Assembly: GCF_042659465.1 (NCBI RefSeq)
Contig: NZ_JBHSSW010000028.1
Coordinates: 124,001 to 188,000, forward strand
Direction of reading: 5' to 3'
DNA from: Ponticaulis profundi
GTDB lineage: Bacteria; Pseudomonadota; Alphaproteobacteria; Caulobacterales; Hyphomonadaceae
DNA length: 64,000 nt
The notes under the pieces are model-generated. The model was not told the DNA's origin. It saw nothing but the letters and a program-made list of their open reading frames with translations, and did not search any database. Position 1 is the stretch's first letter. The number at the start of each line of letters is the position of its first letter. Of this stretch, positions 42,357 through 50,507 are shown piece after piece. Position numbers and translations under genes: made by a program.

Positions 42357-43112
42357 ATGAGAAAAGACATCTTTTGGGTGAAATTGCTAAGACTGGCCCC
42401 TGCATTGATTGCTGGGGCCATCGCTTTTGCGCCATTGTCTTTAATGGCAGCTTCTGCGCAGGCGCCCACCGAACAGACGCCGCTTTTTGGCGTAAATCCC
42501 AACTTTCAGAACGGTACAGCCCGTTATGTGAATCTGGCTGGCGAAGGGTTTACCTTCGAACGTGTCGGCAGTCGTGCCTATATGCAGTTCGATAATGACG
42601 AGGAAGTCTGGGCACTGAAGGCGACCGTCGGCCAACGTGGTGACGAATTCCTAAAGAATGATGCAGGTCGTTTGTTCCTGCGCATGACCGAGGTTGGCGG
42701 AGTGATTCTTTACCACGCGGATGCGCCGCGTGGTGAGCCTGTCGCGCGTGAGAACGTCAAACCGGCTTCGCTCATTCCTCCGGATACGGAAGAAGCGGGG
42801 TTCGAAGGCCGCTTATCGGCGTATCTTACATTGCGTCTCGGCAAGGAAATTTCGGTTCAGGCGCTCCCCGCGGGTGAGGCCGAAACAAAATGGTATCAGG
42901 ATGCCGCCGGTGTTGTCGCCAAAGCCATGGTCAAAGCCGAAAAGCACACTGATAATGTCCGCCAGGTGCGGATTTTGCGCGGTGATGTGCCGGATTTCAA
43001 ATTTAATGATGCGGGCGTTCTGACCATTTATGTGGACCCGAAGTCAGGCTATTTTGGGCGCCCATCTTCAGATCGTGTGATCCGATTCCTGATCAACAGG
43101 GTCAGCAGCTAG
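42357..43112 (+). CDS. Exported protein of unknown function
   Basis: The 251-residue protein has a signal peptide (hydrophobic 9-31, cleavage near ASAQA). I do not recognise the family with confidence; a DUF4908-type protein is possible. Repeated beta-like segments (ARYVNLAGEGFTFERV, GRLFLRMTEVGGVILY) and a C-terminal segment GVLTIYVDPKSGYFGRPSSD suggest a compact periplasmic domain of the kind that binds or processes a small ligand. Its stop codon overlaps that of the converging DUF971 gene within CTAG. Confidence 0.6.
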   Translation: MRKDIFWVKLLRLAPALIAGAIAFAPLSLMAASAQAPTEQTPLFGVNPNFQNGTARYVNLAGEGFTFERVGSRAYMQFDNDEEVWALKATVGQRGDEFLKNDAGRLFLRMTEVGGVILYHADAPRGEPVARENVKPASLIPPDTEEAGFEGRLSAYLTLRLGKEISVQALPAGEAETKWYQDAAGVVAKAMVKAEKHTDNVRQVRILRGDVPDFKFNDAGVLTIYVDPKSGYFGRPSSDRVIRFLINRVSS

Positions 43113-43432
43113 GCTTTGAGGCGCGCGAGCCTGGCTTCAGGCTCCTCGGACAATTCCTTTAGATAAGTCCATGTAAAGAGCCCAGAATCGTGTCCGTCAT
43201 CGAAGGTGATGCGAACCGCATAGTGTCCGACCGGCGTAGCTTCCAGAATTCCGATCGTCTCTTTTCCGGTTGGAATGGTCGGGCGCTGGCCGCCATGTCC
43301 CTGAACTTCGGCAGATGGGCTATCCAGCCGCAGCAATTCAAACGGAATGTCAGCGGTCGTCATATCCTTAAAGACAAGGCGTAATTGTCTGGCCTCGCGC
43401 TGAAATCGTAGCTCAGCAATCTTCTGGCTCAT
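43109..43432 (-). CDS. DUF971 protein
   Basis: The 107-residue protein matches DUF971, the small domain also found at the N-terminus of gamma-butyrobetaine hydroxylases and linked to iron-sulfur proteins. Visible features: ELRFQREARQLRLVF, IPFELLRLDSPSAEVQGHG, and VGHYAVRITFDDGHDSGLFT followed by WTYLKEL. It overlaps the upstream trm112-type gene by 4 bases. It is the last gene of the cnoX-LON-trm112-DUF971 operon. Confidence 0.9.
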   Translation of the reverse strand: MSQKIAELRFQREARQLRLVFKDMTTADIPFELLRLDSPSAEVQGHGGQRPTIPTGKETIGILEATPVGHYAVRITFDDGHDSGLFTWTYLKELSEEPEARLARLKA

Positions 43433-43635
43433 GCCTGTGCTTCACTCGGCTCTAGTTCGCGGGCTTCATCAGCCAGCATGACGGGCACGCCATCGCGGAT
43501 TGGATAAGCGAGACCTGCTTTCTGGGACACGAGCTCCTTGGCGTCGGGATCATAAATCAGCGGGCCACGTGTCACCGGGCAGACCAGAACTTCCAGAAGG
43601 CGTGGATCGAGGCCTTGATTATCTACTGAAGCCAT
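43429..43635 (-). CDS. Trm112-family small protein
   Basis: The 68-residue protein has the Trm112/UPF0434 pattern LLEVLVCPVTRGPLIYD and GLAYPIRDGVPVMLADEARE. Family members activate methyltransferases; bacterial partners are mostly unknown. Only one cysteine of the usual zinc set is present. It overlaps DUF971 by 4 bases and the upstream LON-like gene by 13 bases. Confidence 0.9.
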   Translation of the reverse strand: MASVDNQGLDPRLLEVLVCPVTRGPLIYDPDAKELVSQKAGLAYPIRDGVPVMLADEARELEPSEAQA

Positions 43636-44282
43636 GTGGGTTTTCCTCCGTGACCGTCCCGGTCCATATGAAAAAGGGTGATCAGGCTTTCAGCGCGTGA
43701 CCTTAGATCCGGCGCTTCCAGCAAAGCTTGCTTTTCCATAACGGTAAAAGGGCAGGCTGCGCAAAGTGAATTTATCAATTGTTCGAGCGGTGCATTTTCG
43801 GCGGCACGCCAGTCGGCTTGCAAGCGGTTGCGTTCCAGATAGGTTTGCAGGCTGCTCAGTAATTGCTCACGTCCCGGCACCTGCTCCATATCCGGAGCGC
43901 TCAGATCTTGTGTGAAAGGCGACCAGTCTGCTTCGGCTTCACGGTATGGACGCTCAAACGGCAATTCCTGCGTAATGCGGAACCTGCAGATGCCTTCAAG
44001 TGCGATCAGATATCGTCCATCTTCTGTTTCGGAATAACTGCTGATGCGGCCAAGGCAGCCGACTTGTGCAATATCCGGATGCGCTCGCGGGCCTGTTTCC
44101 AGGCTCTGAACCATGCCAATCATGGCATCGCCGGCCATGGCGTCATCCAGCATGTTCAGATAGCGCGGTTCGAATATGTTCAGTGGTAGAAGGCCGCTCG
44201 GGAAAAGCAGAACGCCAGCTAACGGGAAAATCGGAAAAGACTTCGGTAGATCGGACGTGCTTTCGTAAATGGATCGGGCCAT
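43623..44282 (-). CDS. LON substrate-binding-domain protein
   Basis: From ATG 44282 (GGGGAGGA upstream) the protein has 219 residues. It is an N-terminal Lon-like domain alone (PIFPLAGVLLFPSGLLPLNI, FEPRYLNMLDDAM, VGCLGRISSYSETEDGRYLI), with no AAA+ or protease part. Such stand-alone LON domains are widespread in Alphaproteobacteria and their role is unclear; substrate recruitment is a guess. It lies between cnoX and trm112. Confidence 0.9.
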   Translation of the reverse strand: MARSIYESTSDLPKSFPIFPLAGVLLFPSGLLPLNIFEPRYLNMLDDAMAGDAMIGMVQSLETGPRAHPDIAQVGCLGRISSYSETEDGRYLIALEGICRFRITQELPFERPYREAEADWSPFTQDLSAPDMEQVPGREQLLSSLQTYLERNRLQADWRAAENAPLEQLINSLCAACPFTVMEKQALLEAPDLRSRAESLITLFHMDRDGHGGKPTWLQ

Positions 44283-44338
44283 AGGCCATCCTCCCCGCAT
44301 GGGTTTGCGTTTCAATCTAGGGGAGGATGCTGTGGGAT

Positions 44339-45235
44339 CTAGGAAAACAGCAGAGAAGACAGGCGGCGACGGCCTTTCTTCGTTACCTCCGCTTTCGGAC
44401 CAGCTGCTTCAAAGAGTTTCAGCAGCAATTCTTTGGCAGCGCCTTCATTCCAGTCGAGTTCCTTGGACAAAATCTCGAACAGACTGTTGCAGGCGTTATC
44501 GTGCTGGTTTGCTGCGAGCTGCGCTTCGGCCAGCTTGAACCAGGCGTCCTTGTCGTCTGGATTGGCTTCTGTCGCGGCCTTGAGTTCAGAGAACTCTTCC
44601 GGCTCCGGACTATCTGCCGTCAGTTCCAGTGCTGTCAACACGCCTTTGACTTCCGGATGCGAGCGCATGTCTTCCGGGACCATGTCGAGCGTCTGGCGTG
44701 CGCGGTCAGCATCATCATTGGCCAGATAGCAGCGGGCAAGACCGGCAATGGCCGGGATGTTTCTATTATCTTCGCGGATGACGGCAGCATAAATCTGCGC
44801 TGCGCCGCCAATATCGCCATTTCGGAACAGCTCACCAGCCTGCTCAACGGCTTCTTCCAACTGTTTCGCGCCGGATGTGCCGGACATCAGTTTGTCAATG
44901 AACTGTTTGACCTGAGGTTCGGGTAGGGCACCCATGAAGGCATCGACAGGGCGGCCGTCGACAAAACCGAATACGGCCGGAATGGATCGCACGCCAAGCT
45001 GGCCTGCCACACCCTGGTTTTCATCCATGTTGATTTTGACCAGCTTCACCTTGCCGCCGGCCTGTTGGACGACGCGCTCAAGCACAGGTGTTAGCTGTTT
45101 ACATGGTCCGCACCATGGCGCCCAAAAGTCCACCAGAACCACAGAATCCTTCGAAGCCTCGACGACATCCGTCATGAATGTCTGATCGGTGCTTTCGGTG
45201 ATCAGATCTGTCGTTGGGTTTGTTCCGAGGTCCAT
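44339..45235 (-). CDS. cnoX: Thioredoxin-TPR chaperedoxin CnoX
   Basis: The 298-residue protein has an N-terminal thioredoxin domain with active-site FWAPWCGPCKQ (about 38-48), cis-Pro loop VRSIPAVFGF, and a C-terminal TPR-like helical region (from about 125). This is the CnoX/YbbN family, holdases that protect aggregation-prone proteins. Unlike E. coli YbbN, both CXXC cysteines are present, as in the redox-active Caulobacter protein. It heads the LON-trm112-DUF971 set. Confidence 0.92.
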   Translation of the reverse strand: MDLGTNPTTDLITESTDQTFMTDVVEASKDSVVLVDFWAPWCGPCKQLTPVLERVVQQAGGKVKLVKINMDENQGVAGQLGVRSIPAVFGFVDGRPVDAFMGALPEPQVKQFIDKLMSGTSGAKQLEEAVEQAGELFRNGDIGGAAQIYAAVIREDNRNIPAIAGLARCYLANDDADRARQTLDMVPEDMRSHPEVKGVLTALELTADSPEPEEFSELKAATEANPDDKDAWFKLAEAQLAANQHDNACNSLFEILSKELDWNEGAAKELLLKLFEAAGPKAEVTKKGRRRLSSLLFS

Positions 45236-45326
45236 TCATCTCTCCCTTATGGTGCGCGCAGCACCCGGTCTTGCTTTCAGATGGGGCTGAACTTGAAATT
45301 GGCAAGTTCACACGCCCAGTTCTCTT

Positions 45327-45827
45327 TCAAACCAACGCCGAAAAATCAATGACTTCCGGCGTCCTGCCAGTATGAGCCAGAAAGCGATCGAAGTCAGCGC
45401 GCCCGATTGTGGTTGTCATGTCGTTTCGCAGCGGATGAAAGTTTAGCGGGTCGCTTTCGGCGAGCGTGCGCTCCAGAATGAAGCGAACATTTTTTGCTGT
45501 TTCATTGGCGAGCGCGAAGGCTGTCACTGAACCCGGTGTAACGCCGAGCACCTCTTCCATCAGATCTGCAGGAGCAAAGGACAGGCGCCCGGTCCCGATG
45601 ACCTTGTGGAGCTTGTTGAGCTTCAGTATTGCGTCGGCATGTGCGGAAATCAGAACGATCTGACCGGCTTTGTCCCGCATGAACAGGTTCTTCGAATGCC
45701 CGCCCGGCATGGAGGCCTTGAGGTCGCGTCCCTCTTCAACTGTGAAGGTGGGTGCGTGATGATTTGTCACGACAGGGATGTTCAGTTCCTCAAAAAGAGC
45801 AAATAAATCATCTGAATGCATTGTCAT
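45327..45827 (-). CDS. Prolyl-tRNA editing protein, YbaK/ProX family
   Basis: From ATG 45827 (AAGGCG seven bases upstream) the protein has 166 residues. It matches the free-standing editing domain that deacylates Ala- or Cys-tRNA(Pro): HHAPTFTVEEG, KNLFMRDKAGQIVLISAHAD, GRLSFAPADLMEEVLGVTPG with the GxxxP loop, and LNFHPLRNDMTTTI. In-frame sequence upstream to 45962 overlaps the divergent promoter region and is not used. Confidence 0.92.
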   Translation of the reverse strand: MTMHSDDLFALFEELNIPVVTNHHAPTFTVEEGRDLKASMPGGHSKNLFMRDKAGQIVLISAHADAILKLNKLHKVIGTGRLSFAPADLMEEVLGVTPGSVTAFALANETAKNVRFILERTLAESDPLNFHPLRNDMTTTIGRADFDRFLAHTGRTPEVIDFSALV

Positions 45828-45901
45828 GAGCTGCGCCTTGTTCGTGTTCCTAACGAGGTTTAAGACGATCTGAGAGGGATATCGCAAGAGGCGGATAAGG
45901 C

Positions 45902-46645
45902 ATGCAGCTCGATTGTTATCGCATTTATGATGTGGCGCCGGAAATTGTGCCGGGCCGTTCACGTCGCGCCTGGATGGATGAGTTCATGGACCGCCATCCT
46001 TATCGCTGCCTGCCACTCACGATGGCGAATTCGACTGGCTGGGAAATTCTGTGTCCGATTGATCTTGAGATCGAATGGTCAGGTGAGATGATGGAGGACG
46101 CAATTGAGCTGCGCAGCTCGGCGGGGACTGAAGCGGTCCGGTCCTTTGCGGGCAGCCATTTCCGTCATGGGATTGTGACCATGCATACCGGGCATCTGTT
46201 TCGTACGCCACCAGGTTGGGCTGTTGCCTGCTCGGCGCCGCCTAACTGGCCGAAGGATGGAATTTCTGGTCTGTCAGGCCTCGTTGAGACTGATTGGTTG
46301 CCGTTCCCCTTCACGATGAACTGGCAGATGACGCGACCGGGCATTGTCCGGTTTGAGAAGGACGAGCCGTTCTGCTTCATAACGCTCGTCGAACACCATC
46401 GCCTTGAGGATGTGCAGCCAACACTCCGCCAGCTCGATGATCATTCGCAGCTCAAGCATGAGTATGAGGTCTGGCGCGATAGCCGGGCGGACTTCAATAC
46501 CCGGCTTGCCAGTCGTGAGGCAGAAGCGATGCGCGATCGCTGGCAGCGTCACTATATGCGCGGAAAAACCGCCGGTGGTGATAGTGGTAGTAGCGATCAC
46601 AAAACAAAACGCCTCCTGAAAATGCCTATCTCCGAAAAAGAATAG
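45902..46645 (+). CDS. DUF6065 family protein
   Basis: The 247-residue protein contains YRCLPLTMANSTGWEILCP, the hallmark of the DUF6065 group, with HTGHLFRTPPGWAV and TMNWQMTRPG. Function unknown; members are soluble and found in scattered bacteria. Its C-terminal tail (GGDSGSSDHKTKRL) is disordered. The stop abuts the GTG of the SNase-like gene with no gap, so the two are cotranscribed. Confidence 0.75.
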   Translation: MQLDCYRIYDVAPEIVPGRSRRAWMDEFMDRHPYRCLPLTMANSTGWEILCPIDLEIEWSGEMMEDAIELRSSAGTEAVRSFAGSHFRHGIVTMHTGHLFRTPPGWAVACSAPPNWPKDGISGLSGLVETDWLPFPFTMNWQMTRPGIVRFEKDEPFCFITLVEHHRLEDVQPTLRQLDDHSQLKHEYEVWRDSRADFNTRLASREAEAMRDRWQRHYMRGKTAGGDSGSSDHKTKRLLKMPISEKE

Positions 46646-47386
46646 GTGCGTGGACTGTCCTGCATATGGGCGGTCTGCTGGCTGTTGGTTGTTTCGGGAT
46701 GCGGGGCCTCGGATCGAGCAGGCTGGCTCGAGGGCGAGCGTGGATATGTTGTTCGCGTAATGGATGGCGATACATTCGCTCTGAACACCGGGCAGGTCGT
46801 CCGGATGGTGAGCATTGAGGCGCCGAGCTTTGCCTATCGTAGTCGGGAAGAAATGCCTTTTGCAGAAGAGGCGAAAGAGGCACTGGAGCACCTCGTTCTG
46901 GGGCGTGAGGTCTCCCTGCTTTATCCGGGACTAACGCGGGACCGCTATGACCGTGCGCTCGCTCAGGTCTACGTCCGGCAGGAGCAGGGCGGTGAGATCT
47001 GGGTCAATCAGGCCATGGTCCGTTCAGGACATGCCTGGGTTCGGCTTTACCCCGACACCGCAGGCGGAAGTGAAGAGCTCTGGGCAGATGAAGAGGCTGC
47101 GCGATTGGAAGAGCGAGGCTTGTGGGCGGGTGATAGCCCGATTGCCGCGATGGGTGATGTTCTTGAGGCGAACCGCTTTGTCATCCTTCAGGATGTCAGC
47201 GCACGCCCCACATTGTCGGAGAACATCTGTATTGCGCGGTTGAAGCGTCGCGGCATCAATGTGCAGTTTCCGGCCAGCGAGAATAAATGCCGCAATGGTG
47301 AGGGCTCAACGATGGAATATCGCGGCTGGTTCAACGGTGAAACACTTCGTCTGGATTCTGCGGAAAACATCCGCAACGTCCTTTAA
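46646..47386 (+). CDS. SNase-like lipoprotein
   Basis: The 246-residue protein starts with GTG and carries a lipobox (LLVVSGC). The staphylococcal-nuclease-like domain (about 33-155) reads YVVRVMDGDTFALNTGQVVR, VSIEAPSF and DRYDRALAQVYVR. The two catalytic arginines seem present, but the PE dipeptide that carries the general-base Glu in SNase is PS, so nuclease activity is doubtful. The C-terminal about 70 residues contain three cysteines and are unassigned. It converges on rpoH. Confidence 0.8.
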   Translation: MRGLSCIWAVCWLLVVSGCGASDRAGWLEGERGYVVRVMDGDTFALNTGQVVRMVSIEAPSFAYRSREEMPFAEEAKEALEHLVLGREVSLLYPGLTRDRYDRALAQVYVRQEQGGEIWVNQAMVRSGHAWVRLYPDTAGGSEELWADEEAARLEERGLWAGDSPIAAMGDVLEANRFVILQDVSARPTLSENICIARLKRRGINVQFPASENKCRNGEGSTMEYRGWFNGETLRLDSAENIRNVL

Positions 47387-47389
47387 CGT

Positions 47390-48280
47390 TCAGATCGAAG
47401 GGACGAGCCCGGATTTTTCAGGGTCGCCGACAATGCCAACCAGTGCTTTCTTTAACTTGAGCATAGCGGCCTGTTCAATCTGACGAACCCGTTCTTTTGA
47501 CAGACCTAACTGCTGGCCCAGTCGTTCGAGGGTAATCGTGTTTTCGGAGAGCCGTCTTTTCTCAATAATCATGATTTCGCGTGGATTGAGGCAAGAGAGC
47601 GCTTCGCTGATCCAGGCATGACGCTTCTGGCGGTCGTGTTCGTTCATATAGAGATCTTCAGGCGTGTCGGATTCATCGCGCAGTGTATCCATCCACTCGC
47701 CGCTATCGCCATCCTGGGTCATCGGCGCGTTCAGGGAGCGATCGCTGGCCGACATCCGTGCGCTCATATGCTCGACATCGCGTTTGCTGACGTTGAGTTC
47801 TGTTGCGATGAAGTCGAGGCTTTCCTGAGAGATTGCAGCTTCGCTTGTGTCATTGATGAGCGCCTTGAGCCTGCGCAGATTGAAGAAAAGGGACTTCTGT
47901 GCCGCTGTTGTGCCGGTTCTGACGATGGACCAGTTGCGAAGAACGTAATCCTGAATGGATGATCGGATCCACCAGCAGGCATACGTCGAGAAGCGGACTT
48001 CTCTTTCCGGGTCAAAGCGCGATGCAGCGAGCATGAGGCCAACATTGCCTTCCTGGATGAGATCACTCATCGGCAGGCCATAATTGCGGAATTTGGAGGC
48101 CATCGATACAACGAGACGAATATATGCAGATGTCAGGTCATGCAGAGCTTTTTCGTCCTGTTCATCACGCCATCGAAGAGCCAGATTCTTCTCGATATCG
48201 GATTCGAGTAGCGGCGAACTCATGGCTCGCTTCAGAAATTGCTTTTCTGCAACAGCAGTCTCAACACTGCCAGACACCAT
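47390..48280 (-). CDS. rpoH: Heat-shock sigma factor RpoH
   Basis: RpoH (sigma-32) directs RNA polymerase to heat-shock promoters. The 296-residue protein has region 2 (LVVSMASKFRNYGLPMSDLI, QEGNVGLMLAASRFDPEREV, RFSTYACWWIRSSIQDYVLR), the RpoH box QKSLFFNLRRLK, and region 4 (LERLGQQLGLSKERVRQIEQ). Its Shine-Dalgarno sequence GGAGGT sits 5 bases before the ATG and lies inside a leader hairpin (48286-48310). A terminator-like hairpin separates it from carD upstream. Confidence 0.95.
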   Translation of the reverse strand: MVSGSVETAVAEKQFLKRAMSSPLLESDIEKNLALRWRDEQDEKALHDLTSAYIRLVVSMASKFRNYGLPMSDLIQEGNVGLMLAASRFDPEREVRFSTYACWWIRSSIQDYVLRNWSIVRTGTTAAQKSLFFNLRRLKALINDTSEAAISQESLDFIATELNVSKRDVEHMSARMSASDRSLNAPMTQDGDSGEWMDTLRDESDTPEDLYMNEHDRQKRHAWISEALSCLNPREIMIIEKRRLSENTITLERLGQQLGLSKERVRQIEQAAMLKLKKALVGIVGDPEKSGLVPSI

Positions 48281-48285
48281 GTGCA

Positions 48286-48310
48286 GACCTCCTTATCGTC
48301 TTTGGAGGTC
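48286..48310 (-). promoter_or_regulatory. rpoH leader hairpin covering the Shine-Dalgarno sequence
   Basis: On the minus strand GACCTCC (48310-48304) pairs perfectly with GGAGGTC (48292-48286) around an 11-base loop. The right arm is the rpoH Shine-Dalgarno sequence, ending 5 bases before the start codon. Heat could open it, so this is a candidate RNA thermometer. Confidence 0.55.
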
Positions 48311-48320
48311 CATACGAAAA

Positions 48321-48349
48321 CGGGATAGAACTGGATCAGTTCTATCCCG
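48321..48349 (-). terminator. Terminator-like hairpin between carD and rpoH
   Basis: CGGGATAGAACTG pairs with CAGTTCTATCCCG; on the minus strand it is followed by TTTTCGTAT. It should end the carD transcript, or act as an attenuator for read-through into rpoH. Confidence 0.8.
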
Positions 48350-48376
48350 CTTCGAAGGCTGAATTTTGAAAGCTGA

Positions 48377-48895
48377 CTATGCGGCTTTCTTCGCCAGAGA
48401 CACTGTCAGACGCTCCATCGCAGCGTCACGATCAATGTTTTCGACCGCCGCAAGTTCACGCGCCATGCGGTCGAGTGCAGATTCATAGAGCTGGCGCTCA
48501 GAATAAGACTGTTCTGGTTGATCTTCTAAACGGTGGAGATCGCGAACAACCTCTGCAATTGAAATCAGGTCGCCTGAGTTGATCTTCGCTTCATACTCTT
48601 GGGCGCGTCGGCTCCACATGGTGCGCTTAACGCGTGCGCGGCCGCCCAGAGTTTTCAGGGCATCGTCGACCAGCTTCGTGCCAGCCAGAGCGCGCATGCC
48701 GGAATCTGCTGCGCGGGCGGTTGGAACGCGAAGGATCATTTTGTCCTGCTCGAAAGAAACAACGTAGACTTCAAGATCAATTCCAGCGACGGATTCTTTT
48801 TCAACACCAGTGATCGTGCCGACACCATGCGCCGGATACACAACATGTTGGCCCACCTCGAACGCTGCACTTTTGTCTTGAGCACGTTTTACCAT
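48377..48895 (-). CDS. carD: CarD family transcriptional regulator
   Basis: CarD binds RNA polymerase beta and stabilises promoter open complexes. From ATG 48895 (AAAGGT nine bases upstream) the protein has 172 residues: the RNAP-interacting Tudor-like domain (VGQHVVYPAHGVGTITGVEK, LEVYVVSFEQDKMILRVPTA) and the helical C-terminal domain (RRAQEYEAKINSGDLISIAE). An in-frame TTG six codons earlier is possible. A CtrA-type box lies 80 bases upstream. rpoH is the next gene. Confidence 0.94.
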   Translation of the reverse strand: MVKRAQDKSAAFEVGQHVVYPAHGVGTITGVEKESVAGIDLEVYVVSFEQDKMILRVPTARAADSGMRALAGTKLVDDALKTLGGRARVKRTMWSRRAQEYEAKINSGDLISIAEVVRDLHRLEDQPEQSYSERQLYESALDRMARELAAVENIDRDAAMERLTVSLAKKAA

Positions 48896-49306
48896 TGTTA
48901 TTTTACCTTTCAACGCAACGAAAAGAGCGGCTCAAAACCTCAATCTCATCAACCAAGTGGATGGTTGACGGCGATTAACGATTCTTTAAGGCTTCAAGTC
49001 GCGAAACGGGCTTATAGCACAGAAAAGAGCTAAAGAACAGGTTTTGTTGCAAAACCTTCTATTCAGCACCAAGCAGCGAAAGATGCCTTATTCTTTAATA
49101 TAGAAAAACAGGAAGTCGAGCAGAAAATTTTTACTGTAGATTTGCCTGAATGGCGAAGCGGCTCTTTAATCAGAAATTGGATACTTGGTAATTTTTTTGC
49201 GATGCAGGCTAATTGTGAGGTTTTTACAGCCGGGAAACGTTAACGACTGTAGCAGTGACGGATCTGTGTGTCGTGCGTCTGCCTATTAGCAACAGAGGAC
49301 ACAAAA
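48896..49306. other. carD upstream region
   Basis: About 410 bases with no supported gene. Its left part must contain the carD promoter and includes the CtrA-type box. The remainder is AT-rich, with runs such as TTCTTTAATATAGAAAAAC near 49090, and shows no clear RNA gene. Confidence 0.5.
48975..48989. promoter_or_regulatory. CtrA-type box with overlapping GANTC site
   Basis: TTAA-CGATTCT-TTAA is a full TTAA-N7-TTAA CtrA consensus. The spacer contains GATTC (48980-48984), a CcrM methylation site. It lies 80 bases upstream of the carD start codon, a position where CtrA could activate or repress. Confidence 0.55.
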
Positions 49307-49338
49307 AAGCGCGGCTGTTCCTGATGGGCGCCGCGCTT
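49307..49338 (-). terminator. Terminator of fdxA
   Basis: A 9-base-pair stem AAGCGCGGC/GCCGCGCTT with a 14-base loop; on the minus strand it is followed by TTTTGTGTCC. It lies 31 bases after the fdxA stop. Confidence 0.8.
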
Positions 49339-49368
49339 ATCTATATCTTGTTGAAGCTATGTGGGTGA

Positions 49369-49710
49369 TTAGCTTCCGCTACCCGGCTTCGGGCTGAAAT
49401 ACTTCTCGAACTTGCCTTTTTCCTCGGCGAATTTATCGCGATCAGCTGGTGGCTCGCCCATCACAGTGATGTTCGGCCAAACCTCTGCATATTCGGAATT
49501 GATCTTCAGCCACTTGCCATCCGGCTCGTCTTCGGTGTCGGGAACAATGGCTTCCACCGGGCATTCGGGCTCACAAACGCCGCAGTCGATACATTCATCA
49601 GGGTGAATGACGAGGAAGTTCTCGCCTTCATAAAAGCAATCAACAGGACAGACTTCGACACAGTCCATGTATTTACATTTAATACAGGCGTCGGTGACGA
49701 TATATGTCAT
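49369..49710 (-). CDS. fdxA: Ferredoxin FdxA (7Fe-8S type)
   Basis: The 113-residue ferredoxin shows the first cluster motif CIKCKYMDCVEVCPVDCF (9-26) and the second CIDCGVCEPECPVEA. The wider spacing in the first cluster is the [3Fe-4S]/[4Fe-4S] FdxA pattern. It serves as a low-potential electron carrier; its partner is unknown. It is commonly found beside carD and an S4-domain gene in Alphaproteobacteria, as here. Confidence 0.95.
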   Translation of the reverse strand: MTYIVTDACIKCKYMDCVEVCPVDCFYEGENFLVIHPDECIDCGVCEPECPVEAIVPDTEDEPDGKWLKINSEYAEVWPNITVMGEPPADRDKFAEEKGKFEKYFSPKPGSGS

Positions 49711-49994
49711 TCAAACTTCTCCGAAACTCAGCGCGTTCGACATGTCGTGCAAGATCACAAATGTCAATGCGGCAGCAGGCCGTGCATGCCGTTTCCTGCC
49801 GGCCTGAGCAAACTCGTTGGATGGTCTTATTCGTTGCGCGAATTGAAACCAGGTTAATTTTTGTCGCCAATTGTTCAGCAGATTAAGCACACTGCCTCAA
49901 CTGAAGAATTCTCCCCGGCAATAGCGCCAAAGGCGGCTGTAAAAAAGGGGGGCTCAGTAAGGCGTGGCCGCAGTTTATCTAAAGAAGGTGACTA

Positions 49995-50453
49995 TTAGGC
50001 TTCCGTTTGAGATTTCTCTTCAGCACGTTGACGCGCTTCTGCCCGGTCGCGATCTTCTACATGAAGAAGTGATGCCACATGGCGCACAAAGGCGTCTTCG
50101 ATCGGGCATTTCTCTCCGTCTGCAAAGGAAACGTAGTAGAGCCCTTCGATGAAACGGATGCAGGCATCTGCTGGCAGCGATTTCACGATCTTGGTATACT
50201 GATGGGCGCCAGAAGCGTGTTCGGCCAGGTCTTCGGCATCGCTCAGGATTGAACGTGCTTCGGTTTCATCAATTGCGAAGGTGTTGGTCAGCACGTGAAG
50301 GATTCGAGCTTCTTCAATGTCGGCATAAATGCCATCGCTCAACGCTGTTTCAACGAGAAGCGCAGCTGCTGCGACTTTCGGGTCGTCAGTCCGTCCTGTT
50401 TCAGCGACATCTTCATCCGGGCGAGACATCAAAGATTTCAGCCAATTCAACAT
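49995..50453 (-). CDS. TerB-like family protein
   Basis: The 152-residue helical protein resembles the tellurite-resistance TerB family: KVAAAALLVETALSDGIYAD, EEARILHVLTNTFAIDETEA and GLYYVSFADGEKCPIEDAFV, with acidic residues that could bind metal. Its specific role is unknown; the rest of a ter operon is absent. It lies between fdxA and the S4-domain gene, in the same direction. Confidence 0.85.
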   Translation of the reverse strand: MLNWLKSLMSRPDEDVAETGRTDDPKVAAAALLVETALSDGIYADIEEARILHVLTNTFAIDETEARSILSDAEDLAEHASGAHQYTKIVKSLPADACIRFIEGLYYVSFADGEKCPIEDAFVRHVASLLHVEDRDRAEARQRAEEKSQTEA

Positions 50454-50507
50454 GGTGTGTCCTTATATTTGCCTCAAGCCACCTCAGGCGGACGGTAAGG
50501 TCAAGTC

